From CAWCDJ01 sp963778675 (GTDB lineage Bacteria > Acidobacteriota > Terriglobia > Bryobacterales > Bryobacteraceae), in assembly GCA_963778675.1 (NCBI GenBank), contig CAVZVI010000008.1, forward strand, positions 62,001 through 126,000: DNA of 64,000 nucleotides, read 5' to 3'. Shown piece by piece: positions 16,600 through 25,844 of this stretch; the stretch's first letter is position 1; the number at the start of each line of letters is the position of its first letter. A program made the translations under genes and the position numbers. Under the pieces are notes generated by a model. It made no database searches, was not told the origin of the DNA, and saw nothing but the letters and a program-made list of their open reading frames with translations.

Positions 16600-17832
16600 A
16601 TGGCGCCTCCCATTTCCCTGCGCTCGAATTTTGCCTGGACCTTCGCGGGGAACGCGGTGTACGCAGCAGGCCAGTGGGCCATTCTCAGCCTCTTCGCCAA
16701 AGTGGGCGGCAGCGAGATGCTGGGGCAATATGCGCTGGCCGTTGCGGTCACTTCGCCGGTCGTGATGCTCTCCCACCTGAACCTGCGCGCGGTGCTCGCC
16801 ACCGATGTCGCCGCCAAACATCCGTTCGGCGATTATCTCGCGGTGCGCCTCGGCGCCACCGGGATCGGCATGGCGGCCATTGCGGTCCTCGCCCCGGCCA
16901 CCGCGCACTCCTGGACCTTCGCCGCGGTGATCCTGGCGGCCGGCATCGCGCAGAGCGCCGAGAACGTCAGCGACATCTACTACGGGGCGCTGCAGCGCCG
17001 CGAGCGGATGGACCGGGTCGCGTGGTCCATGATGGGGCGTGCGGCTCTTTCGGTGGCGCTTCTGGGGGGCGCACTGTGGTGGACGCACCGAATCCTGCCA
17101 GCCGTGATCGCACTCGCCGCGGGCCGGCTCTCGATGCTTCTTGTGTACGACCGCCCTGTGGGCTCGGCCGGCGAGTGCCTCTCGCGTTCGACCTTTCGCG
17201 AGCAGTTCCGCATTCTGCGGACCGCGCTGCCCCTGGGTCTCGTGCTCATGCTGGTGTCGCTCAATTCCAACCTGCCCCGCTATGCCATCGAGCACTTCGT
17301 GGGCACCAGCGAATTGGGCGCATTCGCGGCGGCGGCGTCCTTCATGACGGCGGGCGGCACCGTCATCAACGCGCTGGGGCAATCCGCCACGCCGCGGCTC
17401 GCACGCTACTTCGGCGAAGGCGACCGCCCGCGCTTCCGCCGCCTGGTGGCGCAGCTTCTCGCTCTGGGGCTGGCACTCGGTGTGGCTGGAGTGCTCGGCG
17501 CCGCGCTGCTTGGCAGGTTGGTGCTGCGGCTTCTCTATCGCCCGGAATTCGAGGTTTATGGCGGTCTGCTTACTGGCGTGATGGGCGCGGCGGTTCTCGG
17601 TTATGTCGCCAACGCGCTCGGCTATGCCGTGACCAGCGCGCGCGCCTTCGATGCCCAATTGCCGCTCTTCTGCGCAGTGGCTGGAACCTGCGGGCTCGCC
17701 GCCTGGCTGCTGATTCCGCGATTCGGCCTCTTCGGCGCGCCGATGGCCCTGGCGGCCGCCGCCTGCGTGCAAATCGGCGGCGAGCTCGGGATTCTCGCCC
17801 GGGCGATGCGCCGCCAGGAGTGGGCCCGTTGA
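16600..17832 (+). CDS. Wzx-type polysaccharide flippase
   Basis: A 410-residue membrane protein with about twelve helices in the MATE/MOP layout of lipopolysaccharide flippases. It begins SLRSNFAWTFAGNAVYAAGQW, has a central LMLVSLNSNLPRYAIEHFVGTSELGAFAAA segment and ends with a basic tail. It would turn lipid-linked oligosaccharide units from the cytoplasmic to the periplasmic side. It is the first gene of a co-directional run to 23.8 kb in which nearly every stop overlaps the next start. Confidence 0.82.
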   Translation: MAPPISLRSNFAWTFAGNAVYAAGQWAILSLFAKVGGSEMLGQYALAVAVTSPVVMLSHLNLRAVLATDVAAKHPFGDYLAVRLGATGIGMAAIAVLAPATAHSWTFAAVILAAGIAQSAENVSDIYYGALQRRERMDRVAWSMMGRAALSVALLGGALWWTHRILPAVIALAAGRLSMLLVYDRPVGSAGECLSRSTFREQFRILRTALPLGLVLMLVSLNSNLPRYAIEHFVGTSELGAFAAAASFMTAGGTVINALGQSATPRLARYFGEGDRPRFRRLVAQLLALGLALGVAGVLGAALLGRLVLRLLYRPEFEVYGGLLTGVMGAAVLGYVANALGYAVTSARAFDAQLPLFCAVAGTCGLAAWLLIPRFGLFGAPMALAAAACVQIGGELGILARAMRRQEWAR

Positions 17833-19010
17833 AGACGCTATCCTGGACTGCCTGGGCCCTGCTATGGCTGTTGGTCTTTTCCGTGCCATGGGAGAAGAGC
17901 CTGTGGGTCCCGCACGTCGGCACTATCTCCCAGCTTCTCGGGATTCTCGCGTTCGCCACCGGCGTCATTCTGGCCGCACGCCGCGGTTCCCTGCGCGGCC
18001 CGAACGCAGTCCTGATCTCCGCCGCCCTGCTGGTCGCCTGGTTCGCGCTCACTTACTTCTGGAGCCTCGACCGGCCGGCCACCCTGCTGCGCATGAAGAC
18101 CTTTGCCGAACTGCTGGCTCTGGTGTGGCTGATCTGGGACGAGTGCCGCGGCCCGGTGCGGCAGCGGCAGTTACTGGCGGCCTACGTCGCGGGCGCGGTG
18201 GCGGCCTCGGCGAACGCTTTCTGGCGCTACGCCCATCATCAGCAGACCTATTACCTGCGCTACGCCGCCACCGGTTTCGATCCGAACGACTTCGGCCTGA
18301 TCCTGGCCCTGGCGGTCCCGCCGGCGCTTTACCTGATGCGGCGGGAGCGCGGCTGGCTGCGGTGGTTTTCGATGTCTGCCCTCTTCGCGGTGATCCCGGC
18401 GATCCTGCTGACGGCCTCCCGCACGGCCATGGTGGCAAGCTTCGTCGCATTTCTCTTCGCCGTGATCACGTGGCGCGCCTCCGATCCGGCGTACAAACTT
18501 GCGTCCGCCGCGGCCATCGCGGCACTGGCCGCGGGACCGCTGCTGCTCGCGCCCGCGCCCCAACGCAACCGGCTCCAGACGCTTCCGGCAGAATTGAACC
18601 GCGGCACGTTCCACGGCCGTACGCGCATCTGGAAGACCGGCCTGAAAGTGTTGAAGCGCCATCCCATCCTCGGCATCGGCTCCGGCGCTTACCCCCGGGC
18701 TGTCGAGCCGTGGCTCGGCACGCCGGGCGTCCCGGGCGCGCAGTACGTGGCCCACAACACTTTCCTCTCGGTGCTGGTCGAATCCGGGGTCATCGGCTTT
18801 GCGCTGTTTTCCCTCCTGGCCTTCTTCCTGGCAATCTTCATTGGAGCGATGCCTTTTCCGGAGCGCGCTCTCTGGTGCGTGATGCTGGCCGTGTGGGCGG
18901 TTGGCGTTTCCACACTCACCTGGGAGCAGTACAAACCCACCTGGCTGATCGTGGCGCTGATCACTACGGAGTGGGCGCGGTCGTATTGGCCCGCGCGCCA
19001 GAAACCGTGA
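17829..19010 (+). CDS. O-antigen ligase/polymerase-like membrane protein
   Basis: A 393-residue protein with ten or more membrane helices of the Wzy/WaaL (O-antigen ligase) family. The periplasmic loop carries NRGTFHGRTRIWKTGLKVLKRHPILGIGSGAYP and VAHNTFLSVLVESGVIGF, the R-x-x-x-W, GxG and H-N-x-x-L marks of the family. It either polymerises repeat units or ligates the polymer to lipid A or another acceptor. The start is a TTG within TTGA, overlapping the stop of the flippase gene; no ATG exists before the first helix. Confidence 0.82.
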   Translation: MKTLSWTAWALLWLLVFSVPWEKSLWVPHVGTISQLLGILAFATGVILAARRGSLRGPNAVLISAALLVAWFALTYFWSLDRPATLLRMKTFAELLALVWLIWDECRGPVRQRQLLAAYVAGAVAASANAFWRYAHHQQTYYLRYAATGFDPNDFGLILALAVPPALYLMRRERGWLRWFSMSALFAVIPAILLTASRTAMVASFVAFLFAVITWRASDPAYKLASAAAIAALAAGPLLLAPAPQRNRLQTLPAELNRGTFHGRTRIWKTGLKVLKRHPILGIGSGAYPRAVEPWLGTPGVPGAQYVAHNTFLSVLVESGVIGFALFSLLAFFLAIFIGAMPFPERALWCVMLAVWAVGVSTLTWEQYKPTWLIVALITTEWARSYWPARQKP

Positions 19011-20113
19011 AGATCCGGATTCTCGAAGTGCTGGCCTCGCTGCAACGCGCCGGCGCCGAACGCATGGCGGTGTCGCTGGCCTGCGGTCTGGACGCCAACC
19101 GGTTCGATACCGAAGTCGTTTCGCTGTACGATGCCTACCCCGAAGGATTCGAGCCCGCGCTCGCTGCGGGCGGCATCCCGGTGCGCCACCTGGGCAAACA
19201 TCGCGGCTTCGACCCGCGCATGGTGCCCCGGCTCGCTCGCGTGATGCGGGAATATCACCCGGCGATCGTCCACACCCATTCCTACGTACTCCGTTACACC
19301 CTGCCAGCGGGGCTGGCCGCCGGGCGCCCCTGCATGGTGCACACCGTTCACAACCTCGCATTCCGGGAAGTCGATCGCTTCGGCAGGCTGATTCATCGCG
19401 CCGCTTTTCGCGCCGGAGCCGCCGCCGTTGCCGTCTCCGCAGAAGTGGCGCGGTCGTTCCGCGAGGTTTATTGCGCGGACCCGGCGGCAGTCATTCCCAA
19501 CGGTGTGGACCTCGACCGCTTCCACCGCCCCGCCGAGGACTGGCGGCGCGGCAACGGCTTCAATGAGCAGGACGGCCTGATCGTTTCGGTCGCCCGTCTC
19601 GAGCCTCAGAAGAATCCCCTGCTGCTGATCGATGCCTTCGCGCGCGGCCTCGCGGGCGATGCCCGCTGGCGCCTGCTGCTGGCGGGCGGCGGCAGTCTAC
19701 GGGAGACCGCGGACCGGCACGCCGTTCGCCTGGGGGTCGGCGAGCGGGTACACTTCCTGGGCGTTCGCACCGACATTCCGGATTTGCTGGCAGCCTGCGA
19801 TCTCTTCGCTCTCGCGGCCGATTGGGAGGGAAGCCCGATGGCCGTGATCGAGGCTATGGCCGCCGGATTGCCGGTCGTGGCCACCGCGGTCGGCGGCGTC
19901 CCGGAACTGGTGGAGCATGGCGTAACGGGCCTCCTGGCGCCTCCCGGGGACACCGCGGCGCTCGCGGAATCGCTCGCGGCACTGGCCCGCGATCCGCGCC
20001 GGCGCACCGAATTCTCCGCACGCGCCCACGAGCGGGCCGCCCGCTTCGGCGCTCGGGCCATGATCCGGTCTTATGCGGAGCTCTTCGAGCGTGTGGCGGG
20101 TGGTGCGCGATGA
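19007..20113 (+). CDS. Glycosyltransferase family 4 (first of three)
   Basis: A 368-residue GT-B enzyme. The N-terminal domain starts VKIRILEVLASLQRAGAERM and contains IVHTHSYVLRYTLPAGL. The C-terminal nucleotide-sugar domain has VIPNGVDLDRF, IVSVARLEPQKNPLLLIDAF and the GT4 E-x7-E motif in EGSPMAVIEAMAAGLPVVAT. It is cytoplasmic. The GTG start overlaps the upstream stop (GTGA), which fixes it. It builds one linkage of the oligosaccharide made by this operon; donor and acceptor are unknown. Confidence 0.88.
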   Translation: MKIRILEVLASLQRAGAERMAVSLACGLDANRFDTEVVSLYDAYPEGFEPALAAGGIPVRHLGKHRGFDPRMVPRLARVMREYHPAIVHTHSYVLRYTLPAGLAAGRPCMVHTVHNLAFREVDRFGRLIHRAAFRAGAAAVAVSAEVARSFREVYCADPAAVIPNGVDLDRFHRPAEDWRRGNGFNEQDGLIVSVARLEPQKNPLLLIDAFARGLAGDARWRLLLAGGGSLRETADRHAVRLGVGERVHFLGVRTDIPDLLAACDLFALAADWEGSPMAVIEAMAAGLPVVATAVGGVPELVEHGVTGLLAPPGDTAALAESLAALARDPRRRTEFSARAHERAARFGARAMIRSYAELFERVAGGAR

Positions 20114-21231
20114 CCCGCGTCGTCCTGCTAACAACGAATCTCGCCCGCGGCGGCGCGGAGGTGCAGGTTGCTCAACTGGCGCGCTCCCTGCGGCTGCGCG
20201 GATGGGACGTCAACGTCATCTCATTGCTGAAGCCGAGCGCCCTCGAAACCGAACTGCGCGCCGCGGGCGTACCCGTGTGGCCGCTCGATGCCGGCCGGAA
20301 CCGGTTGGGCGTCGCGCGCCTCGTCCCCCTGATCAACCGGTTGAAGCCGCATATCGTACACGCCCACATGTTCCACGCCAACCTGCTGGCGCGCCTGGCC
20401 CGGCTGGTATGCCCCATCCCGGTCGTAATCTCGACCATCCACAGCATGGCAGAGAGCAGCCGGCGCTCTCCGCGTGTCCGCGGGCGCGACTGGTTGTATC
20501 GCGTCACTGGACCGCTTTCCGATCGGGTCGTATGCGTCTCGGAGGCTATCGCGGAACGGCACGCGGCGGCGGGCGCAGTCTCCCAGGCGCGACTGCGAAT
20601 CATCCCCAATGGCGTGGATACCACCCGCTTCCGCCCCGATGCCGAACGGCGCGCGCAGATGCGCACCGCCCTGGGATTGGGCCAGGATTTCGCATGGCTC
20701 GCCGCCGGCCGCCTGATGTGGAAAAAGAACTACCCGGTGATGCTGGAAGCTGCCGCCCGGCAGTCCGGCACCCTGCTGATCGCCGGCGAGGGCCCTGACG
20801 GCGCGGAACTGAAGGCCCTTGCCGCGAAACTGGGAGTCCGGGCGCAGTTTCTGGGGCCGCGCGACGACATGCCGGATCTGATGAACGCTTGCGATGGTTT
20901 CGTGCTGTCCTCGGCTGTCGAAGGACTGCCGATGGTGCTGCTCGAAGCGGCCGCCAGCGGGTTGCCGCAGGTGGCGGTGCACGTTGGGGGCGTGCCCGAG
21001 GCGGTCGTCCACGAGAGAACCGGGTATGTGGTCGCGCCGGGCGACCCGACGGCCCTGGCGGCGGCCATGGCACGCCTCGTGGAAATGCCCGCCGGAGACC
21101 GGGCGGCCATGTCGCATGCGGCGCGCGAGCACGCGCTGGCCCGCTTCGAGCTGGCGGCCGTAACCGGGCTCTGGGAGCGGTTGTACGAAGAACTCCTGCA
21201 AGCGGCGCGGCTTTCCGGCCGGGAGCCTTAG
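20110..21231 (+). CDS. Glycosyltransferase family 4 (second of three)
   Basis: A 373-residue GT4 enzyme with VVLLTTNLARGGAEVQVAQL at the start, HIVHAHMFHANLLARL, IIPNGVDTTRFRP, AAGRLMWKKNYPVMLEA and the E-x7-E motif in EGLPMVLLEAAASGLP. Sequence character is close to the preceding gene, so the pair may be an old duplication. The start ATG overlaps the previous stop (ATGA). It is followed three bases later by the methyltransferase gene. Confidence 0.88.
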   Translation: MTRVVLLTTNLARGGAEVQVAQLARSLRLRGWDVNVISLLKPSALETELRAAGVPVWPLDAGRNRLGVARLVPLINRLKPHIVHAHMFHANLLARLARLVCPIPVVISTIHSMAESSRRSPRVRGRDWLYRVTGPLSDRVVCVSEAIAERHAAAGAVSQARLRIIPNGVDTTRFRPDAERRAQMRTALGLGQDFAWLAAGRLMWKKNYPVMLEAAARQSGTLLIAGEGPDGAELKALAAKLGVRAQFLGPRDDMPDLMNACDGFVLSSAVEGLPMVLLEAAASGLPQVAVHVGGVPEAVVHERTGYVVAPGDPTALAAAMARLVEMPAGDRAAMSHAAREHALARFELAAVTGLWERLYEELLQAARLSGREP

Positions 21232-21234
21232 CCC

Positions 21235-22014
21235 ATGCAAGATCTCGATGTCACCACCCGCTTCGTACTCGAGTTTTGCCGCGGTTTCGTCCGGCAGCAT
21301 CGCGACGCGCGGGTTCTCGATTTCGGCTGCGGAGCGGGAAACCTCGTCGCGGCGGGACGCGCCGCCGGCATCGAAATGTGCGGCGTGGACATTTATTACG
21401 GCGGTTCTCAGACTCGCGCCGAAGCGGAGTCGTCCGGCCTGCTGGGTACTGCTATCATTGAAATTAGAGGCGGCAGGATAGGCTTTCCGGACCGCTATTT
21501 CGACCTGGTGGTGAATAATCAGGTCCTGGAGCATGTCGAAGACCTGGAAGCGGTCCTGCGCGAAATCCACCGTGTATTGAAGCCCGGGGGCCGGGTTTTG
21601 AGCATTTTCCCTTCCCGCGACGTATTCCGCGAAGGGCACATCGGCATTCCGTTTTCGCACTGGTTCCGCAGGAATTCGCGGGTTCGCTTCTACTATACGT
21701 GGGCGCTTCGCGCTCTCGGCCTGGGGACCTGGAAGGAGCAGGCTTCCTCCGCCCGCCAGTGGGCCGCCGACAAGCTGGAGTGGATCGACCGGTATACGCG
21801 CTATCGCAGCCGGCGCGAGATCGTCGAAACCTTCGGCCGTTATTTCCGGAGTGAAATGCGCGAATCCGATTACATCCGGTTTCGGCTGCTCGACCGGCCG
21901 GGCAGGCAGTGGATCGCCGCCGTGGTGCGCCTTCCGGGGGCCGCTTTTGCGTCGCGGGCGGTGTTCCGCAAACTGGCGTTCCTGGTAATTCTTTCGGAGA
22001 AGAGAGAGCCGTGA
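21235..22014 (+). CDS. Class I SAM-dependent methyltransferase
   Basis: A 259-residue methyltransferase with motif I VLDFGCGAGNLVAAG, an acidic motif II (VDIYYGG), motif IV FDLVVNNQVLEHVEDLEAVL and REIHRVLKPGGRVLS. These give a Rossmann-fold AdoMet site. The C-terminal half (FSHWFRRNSRVRFYYTWALRALGLGTW) probably binds the acceptor. Within a polysaccharide operon it most likely methylates a sugar or modifies a chain end; that is inference. Its TGA overlaps the GTG start of the next glycosyltransferase. Confidence 0.82.
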   Translation: MQDLDVTTRFVLEFCRGFVRQHRDARVLDFGCGAGNLVAAGRAAGIEMCGVDIYYGGSQTRAEAESSGLLGTAIIEIRGGRIGFPDRYFDLVVNNQVLEHVEDLEAVLREIHRVLKPGGRVLSIFPSRDVFREGHIGIPFSHWFRRNSRVRFYYTWALRALGLGTWKEQASSARQWAADKLEWIDRYTRYRSRREIVETFGRYFRSEMRESDYIRFRLLDRPGRQWIAAVVRLPGAAFASRAVFRKLAFLVILSEKREP

Positions 22015-23135
22015 AGATCGCATACGTCATCACGCGGGCGGACGCCGTGGGCGGCGCCAGCATCCACGTGCGCGACCTCGCGCGCGCGATGCTCGAGCGC
22101 GGCCACCAGCCTCTTGTGCTGCTCGGCGGAGACGGCCCGGTAGCCGATCAACTGGCGCTTGCCGGCGTGCCGTTCCGCCCACTCCGCTTTCTGCGGCGTC
22201 CCGTCCATCCGCTTCGCGACTGGCGTGCGGTCGAGGAGATGACGTCGGCCCTTCGGTATTTCGGACCCGACCTGGTCTCTACCCACACGGCTAAAGCCGG
22301 CTGGCTAGGGCGAGCCGCCTGCGCCCGTCTCGGCATTCCAGCGGTCTACACGCCCCATGGATGGGTCATCGGCTCACGCATCTCCGCCGCATCGGGGATG
22401 CTGTTTACGGCCGCCGAGCGGATGGCGGCCCGCTGGTGCCGCGCGATCATCTGCGTCTGCGACTACGAGAGGCGCCTCGCGATCGAAAAGCGGGTGGCGG
22501 AGCCGGCGATCTTACACGTGGTTCACAATGGAGTTCGCGACATCCCGTCCGTGCAGCGCGCCGAACCGGGACGGAGCCCCGTGCGGATCTGCTCGGTGGC
22601 CCGCTTCGAATCTCCCAAGGACCACGACACGTTGCTGCGGGCCCTTGCCTCCTTGCCGAGCCGCGATTGGAAACTGGACCTCGTCGGCGATGGTCCCCGC
22701 GAATCGAGAGTCCGGCGGCTGGCTGCCTCGCTCGGCATCGCGCCACACGTAAATTTTCTCGGCTACCGGAGCGATGCCGCGGAGGTGCTGGCGGCCTCGC
22801 AGTTGTTCATCCTCTCGTCGCGGTCCGAGGCGCTGCCGCGCAGCGTGCTCGAAGCCATGCGCGCCGGATTGCCGGTTCTAGCCGCGGACGTGGGCGGAGT
22901 GCGCGAAGCGGTCGCTCACGGCCAAACTGGCCTGCTGGCGCCCGCGGGCGACGGCCGTGGGTTCGCCGCCGCGATCGCCGAACTGTTGTCCAATTCCGGT
23001 CTGCGGCAACGCCTCGGCGCCGCGGGCCGTCTCATATTTGAACGGCGATTCCGCCTGGAACAGATGATCGAAAAGACAGAGACCGTGTATGCCGCCGTGT
23101 TGGACCGGACCGCCTCGGCGAGGAGGATTGCCTGA
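22011..23135 (+). CDS. Glycosyltransferase family 4 (third of three)
   Basis: A 374-residue GT-B enzyme starting VKIAYVITRADAVGGASIHVRDLARAM. It includes STHTAKAGWLGRAACARLGIPAVYTPHGW, typical of GT4 enzymes acting on undecaprenyl-linked sugars, and the C-terminal SVARFESPKDHDTLLRAL and EALPRSVLEAMRAGLPVLA (E-x7-E). The GTG start sits in GTGA with the upstream stop. It contributes another linkage; specificity is unknown. Confidence 0.87.
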   Translation: MKIAYVITRADAVGGASIHVRDLARAMLERGHQPLVLLGGDGPVADQLALAGVPFRPLRFLRRPVHPLRDWRAVEEMTSALRYFGPDLVSTHTAKAGWLGRAACARLGIPAVYTPHGWVIGSRISAASGMLFTAAERMAARWCRAIICVCDYERRLAIEKRVAEPAILHVVHNGVRDIPSVQRAEPGRSPVRICSVARFESPKDHDTLLRALASLPSRDWKLDLVGDGPRESRVRRLAASLGIAPHVNFLGYRSDAAEVLAASQLFILSSRSEALPRSVLEAMRAGLPVLAADVGGVREAVAHGQTGLLAPAGDGRGFAAAIAELLSNSGLRQRLGAAGRLIFERRFRLEQMIEKTETVYAAVLDRTASARRIA

Positions 23136-23136
23136 C

Positions 23137-23823
23137 GTGGATTCGCATTGGGTGACCATCCCGCTAGTCGAGCCTTCGGAGGAATTCTGCGTCACCGGTC
23201 TGCTCAAGCCGCGCAACCAGGCAATCAAGCGCATATTCGAGGTGGGCATCGCGGCGCTTCTCCTGATCCTCGCCCTGCCTCTGGCCTTCGCGATCGCGAT
23301 TGCGATCGTTCTCGAAACCCGCGGCCCCGTCTTCTACGGCCATACCCGAATCGGCAGGAACGAGCGGCGGTTTCGAGTCTGGAAGTTCCGCTCGATGGTG
23401 GCTGACGCCGATGCGGCCCTCCAGGAGTACCTGAAGGATCATCCCGGGCGGCGCGCCGAATGGCGCCGCAGCCACAAGTTGAAGGAGGATCCCCGCGTGA
23501 CACGCGTCGGCCGCCTGCTTCGGCGATCGAGCCTCGACGAATTGCCGCAGCTTTGGAACGTGCTGCGCGGCGATATGAGCCTGATCGGTCCGCGCCCCAT
23601 CGTCGAGGAGGAGATCGCCAAATACGGCCCCTCCCTCTCTCTGTACCTGCAAGTGCAGCCGGGCCTCACCGGTTTATGGCAGGTGTCCGGCCGCGCCGAT
23701 ACGGGCTATCGCCGGCGGGTCGATCTCGACTGCCAGTACATCCGCAACTGGAGCCTTTTGGCGGATCTGAAGATCCTGCTGAAGACCGTCCGCGTGGTCT
23801 TGTGCGGACACGGCGCTTACTAG
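23137..23823 (+). CDS. Undecaprenyl-phosphate sugar phosphotransferase (priming enzyme)
   Basis: A 228-residue bacterial sugar transferase (WcaJ/PssY catalytic domain). It has one membrane segment (VGIAALLLILALPLAFAIAIAIVLE) and then the conserved catalytic part GPVFYGHTRIGRNERRFRVWKFRSM, TRVGRLLRRSSLDELPQLWNVLRGDMSLIGPRP and QVQPGLTGLWQVSGR. It transfers a sugar-1-phosphate from a nucleotide sugar to undecaprenyl phosphate, starting the repeat unit. It lacks the long multi-helix N-terminal part of WcaJ, resembling the short PglC-like form. The GTG start at 23137 has AGGAGG ten bases upstream. It is the last gene of the operon. Confidence 0.92.
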   Translation: MDSHWVTIPLVEPSEEFCVTGLLKPRNQAIKRIFEVGIAALLLILALPLAFAIAIAIVLETRGPVFYGHTRIGRNERRFRVWKFRSMVADADAALQEYLKDHPGRRAEWRRSHKLKEDPRVTRVGRLLRRSSLDELPQLWNVLRGDMSLIGPRPIVEEEIAKYGPSLSLYLQVQPGLTGLWQVSGRADTGYRRRVDLDCQYIRNWSLLADLKILLKTVRVVLCGHGAY

Positions 23824-23898
23824 TCTGATTCCGCACGGCATCTGACAACTCCATGCGACTCCCCGGCGGCCGGCTCATCGCGCTCTGAAGGAGCATCT

Positions 23899-23979
23899 AT
23901 GCCGAGCCGATCCGACAAGATCCACGGGCGTGAGCATGGCCTACTCTTTCGACGCAGCCGCGGCAACCGGCGGGTGTAG
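23899..23979 (+). CDS. Possible small arginine-rich ORF
   Basis: Within the 222-base gap between the sugar transferase and the isomerase genes, an ATG preceded by AAGGAG at 7-base spacing opens a 26-codon frame ending TAG. Its product is strongly basic (FRRSRGNRRV at the end). The ribosome site is the best in the vicinity, but the frame is too short to judge by coding bias. It could be a leader peptide or chance. The rest of the gap shows nothing else. Confidence 0.2.
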   Translation: MPSRSDKIHGREHGLLFRRSRGNRRV

Positions 23980-24045
23980 GCTCCCGCATTGTCGACACAC
24001 TGGAATTCGGCGCCGGTTTTGAGTATAAACAGGAAGGCTGAAACT

Positions 24046-24954
24046 ATGAACCGTCGTCATTTTCTGAAAGACATTGCCGTGGGAAGCGGCGCTTTGCTGT
24101 GGGGGGCCGAACTCGCCATGGCCGCGCCCGATTGGACGAAACAGGTGGGCCTCGAGCTGTACACGGTTCGCGACCTGACCGCCAAGGATTACGAAGGTAC
24201 GCTGGCCAAGGTAGCCGAGATCGGCTATAAGGAAGTCGAGCCGGCGACCGATTACGACAAGCTCGACCCCAAGCGGTTTCGCGCGATGCTCGACCGATAC
24301 GGCCTGAGCGCGCCCAGCACACACGTGCCCGCCACGGATGGCCCGGGCCTCGAAAAGGAGCTCGAAGGCTTTCAGGTCATGGGCATCAAGTACACCGAGA
24401 TCCGCGAAGCGCACCCGGCTTCGGGCGGCGGCCCGCGCCGCGCCCAGACCGAGGAATCCGTCAAGCGCACCGCCGAAGAGATCAACCGCCACGGCGCGAT
24501 CGTCAAGAAGTTCGGCATGAAGATGCTGATCCACAATCACACCATGGAATTCCAGCCGTTCGAAGGGAGCAAACTGCGGCCCTACGACGTCCTGCTCGCC
24601 GAGACCGACCCGGCCCTGGTCGCCATGCAGCTCGATATCGGCTGGGCCTCCGTGGCCGGACAGAACATCCTCGACATGTTCCACAAGAATCCGGGCCGCT
24701 TCGAGTTGTGGCACGTCAAGGACGCCCGCGGCATCAAGCTGATGAACGCCGACATGAACGAGGCCGAGCGCATGCGCGCTGCCACGCTGGTACCGGTGGG
24801 CGAAGGCGACGTGGATTACAAGACAATCTTCGCCAATGCGGGCCTGGCGGGTATGAAGCACTACTGCATCGAGCAGGACAACGCCGCCGCCTGGGGCGAC
24901 TCGATCGCGGCTGCCCGCGTCAGTTATCAGAACCTTGTCAAAATGTTGTCATGA
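24046..24954 (+). CDS. Tat-exported sugar phosphate isomerase/epimerase-like protein
   Basis: A 302-residue protein with a twin-arginine signal (NRRHFLKDIAVGSGALLWGAELAMA) and a xylose-isomerase-like TIM barrel. Family marks are VGLELYTVRDL, VAEIGYKEVEPA, KMLIHNHTMEFQPF and the metal-site region MQLDIGWASVAGQN with later WHVKD and CIEQDN. The export signal means it acts in the periplasm, unlike cytosolic IolE-type isomerases, probably on an exogenous sugar or keto-sugar. The ATG at 24046 is the one immediately before the RR motif, preceded by AGGAAGG. It overlaps the next, related gene (ATGA). Confidence 0.83.
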   Translation: MNRRHFLKDIAVGSGALLWGAELAMAAPDWTKQVGLELYTVRDLTAKDYEGTLAKVAEIGYKEVEPATDYDKLDPKRFRAMLDRYGLSAPSTHVPATDGPGLEKELEGFQVMGIKYTEIREAHPASGGGPRRAQTEESVKRTAEEINRHGAIVKKFGMKMLIHNHTMEFQPFEGSKLRPYDVLLAETDPALVAMQLDIGWASVAGQNILDMFHKNPGRFELWHVKDARGIKLMNADMNEAERMRAATLVPVGEGDVDYKTIFANAGLAGMKHYCIEQDNAAAWGDSIAAARVSYQNLVKMLS

Positions 24955-25844
24955 CTTCAACTTATTCCCGCCGGACCGTCCTTCTCGGGTCGCTCGGCCT
25001 GTCCGCGGCCGCGGCCTTCGCGCAGCGCAGCATCAGCCGGGTTGCCGGCGTCGGCGTGAAGCTCGGGCTCAACGCTTACTCGTTCAATGCCCCATTACGC
25101 GACGGCAGCATGACCCTCGCGGATGTGGTCGATTACTGCGCCGAGCACCGCATCGAAGCCGTCGACCCGACCGGGTATTACTTCCCCGGATACCCCAAGG
25201 TCCCGCCCGACGAGTACATCTACGGATTGAAGCGGCGCGCCTTCCTGAACGGCGTCACGCTCAGCGGAACGGGGGTGCGCAATGATTTCGCCGTCGCCGA
25301 CGCGGAGGCCCGCCGCAAAGACCTGCAACTGGTCAAGGACTGGATCGAGGTAGCTGCCAAGCTCGGCGCGCCCGTGATTCGTGTTTTTTCCGGGGCCAAG
25401 GCTCCCGAGGGACACAGCTTCGACCAGGTGCTGGAGTGGATGGTGCCCCTGTTTCGCGAGTGCGCCGCGTACGCCGCGCAGTACGGCGTGATTGTCGGAC
25501 TGCAGAACCACAACGATTTCGTGAAGACCGCCGGCCAGGCCATCCGCATCATCGACGCGGTGGATTCGAAATGGTTCGGCTCGATCCTCGACATCGGCAG
25601 CCTCCGTACCGGCGACCCTTATGAGGAGATCGAAAAGCTGATCCCCTACGCGGTCTCCTGGCAGCTCAAAGAGAACGTCGGCTACGGCACGAAGGAAGTT
25701 CCGACCGACCTCGCCAAAGTAAAGGCCATCATCGACCGCCACGGCTATCGCGGCTTCCTGCCTGTCGAGACGCTGGGTGCGGGCGACCCCCGCGTGAAGG
25801 TCGCCGCCTTCATCGAAAAAGCGCGAACGGTGTTCGGATCTTAG
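24951..25844 (+). CDS. Second Tat-exported sugar isomerase-like TIM barrel protein
   Basis: A 297-residue paralogue-type protein: twin-arginine signal SRRTVLLGSLGLSAAAAFAQ followed by a xylose-isomerase-like barrel (LGLNAYSFNAPL, GVIVGLQNHNDFVK, GSILDIGSLRTGDPYEEIEKL, GFLPVETLGAGDP). It is translationally coupled to the preceding gene through ATGA. Two exported isomerases in tandem suggest sequential steps or a heteromer. The gene converges, with a 4-base overlap, on the oxidoreductase gene. Confidence 0.82.
   Translation: MTSTYSRRTVLLGSLGLSAAAAFAQRSISRVAGVGVKLGLNAYSFNAPLRDGSMTLADVVDYCAEHRIEAVDPTGYYFPGYPKVPPDEYIYGLKRRAFLNGVTLSGTGVRNDFAVADAEARRKDLQLVKDWIEVAAKLGAPVIRVFSGAKAPEGHSFDQVLEWMVPLFRECAAYAAQYGVIVGLQNHNDFVKTAGQAIRIIDAVDSKWFGSILDIGSLRTGDPYEEIEKLIPYAVSWQLKENVGYGTKEVPTDLAKVKAIIDRHGYRGFLPVETLGAGDPRVKVAAFIEKARTVFGS

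Noticed and set aside
16585..19361. Several long minus-strand frames across the flippase, ligase and GT4 genes
   Set aside because: They are antisense to well-supported genes and show no motif, signal or ribosome site.
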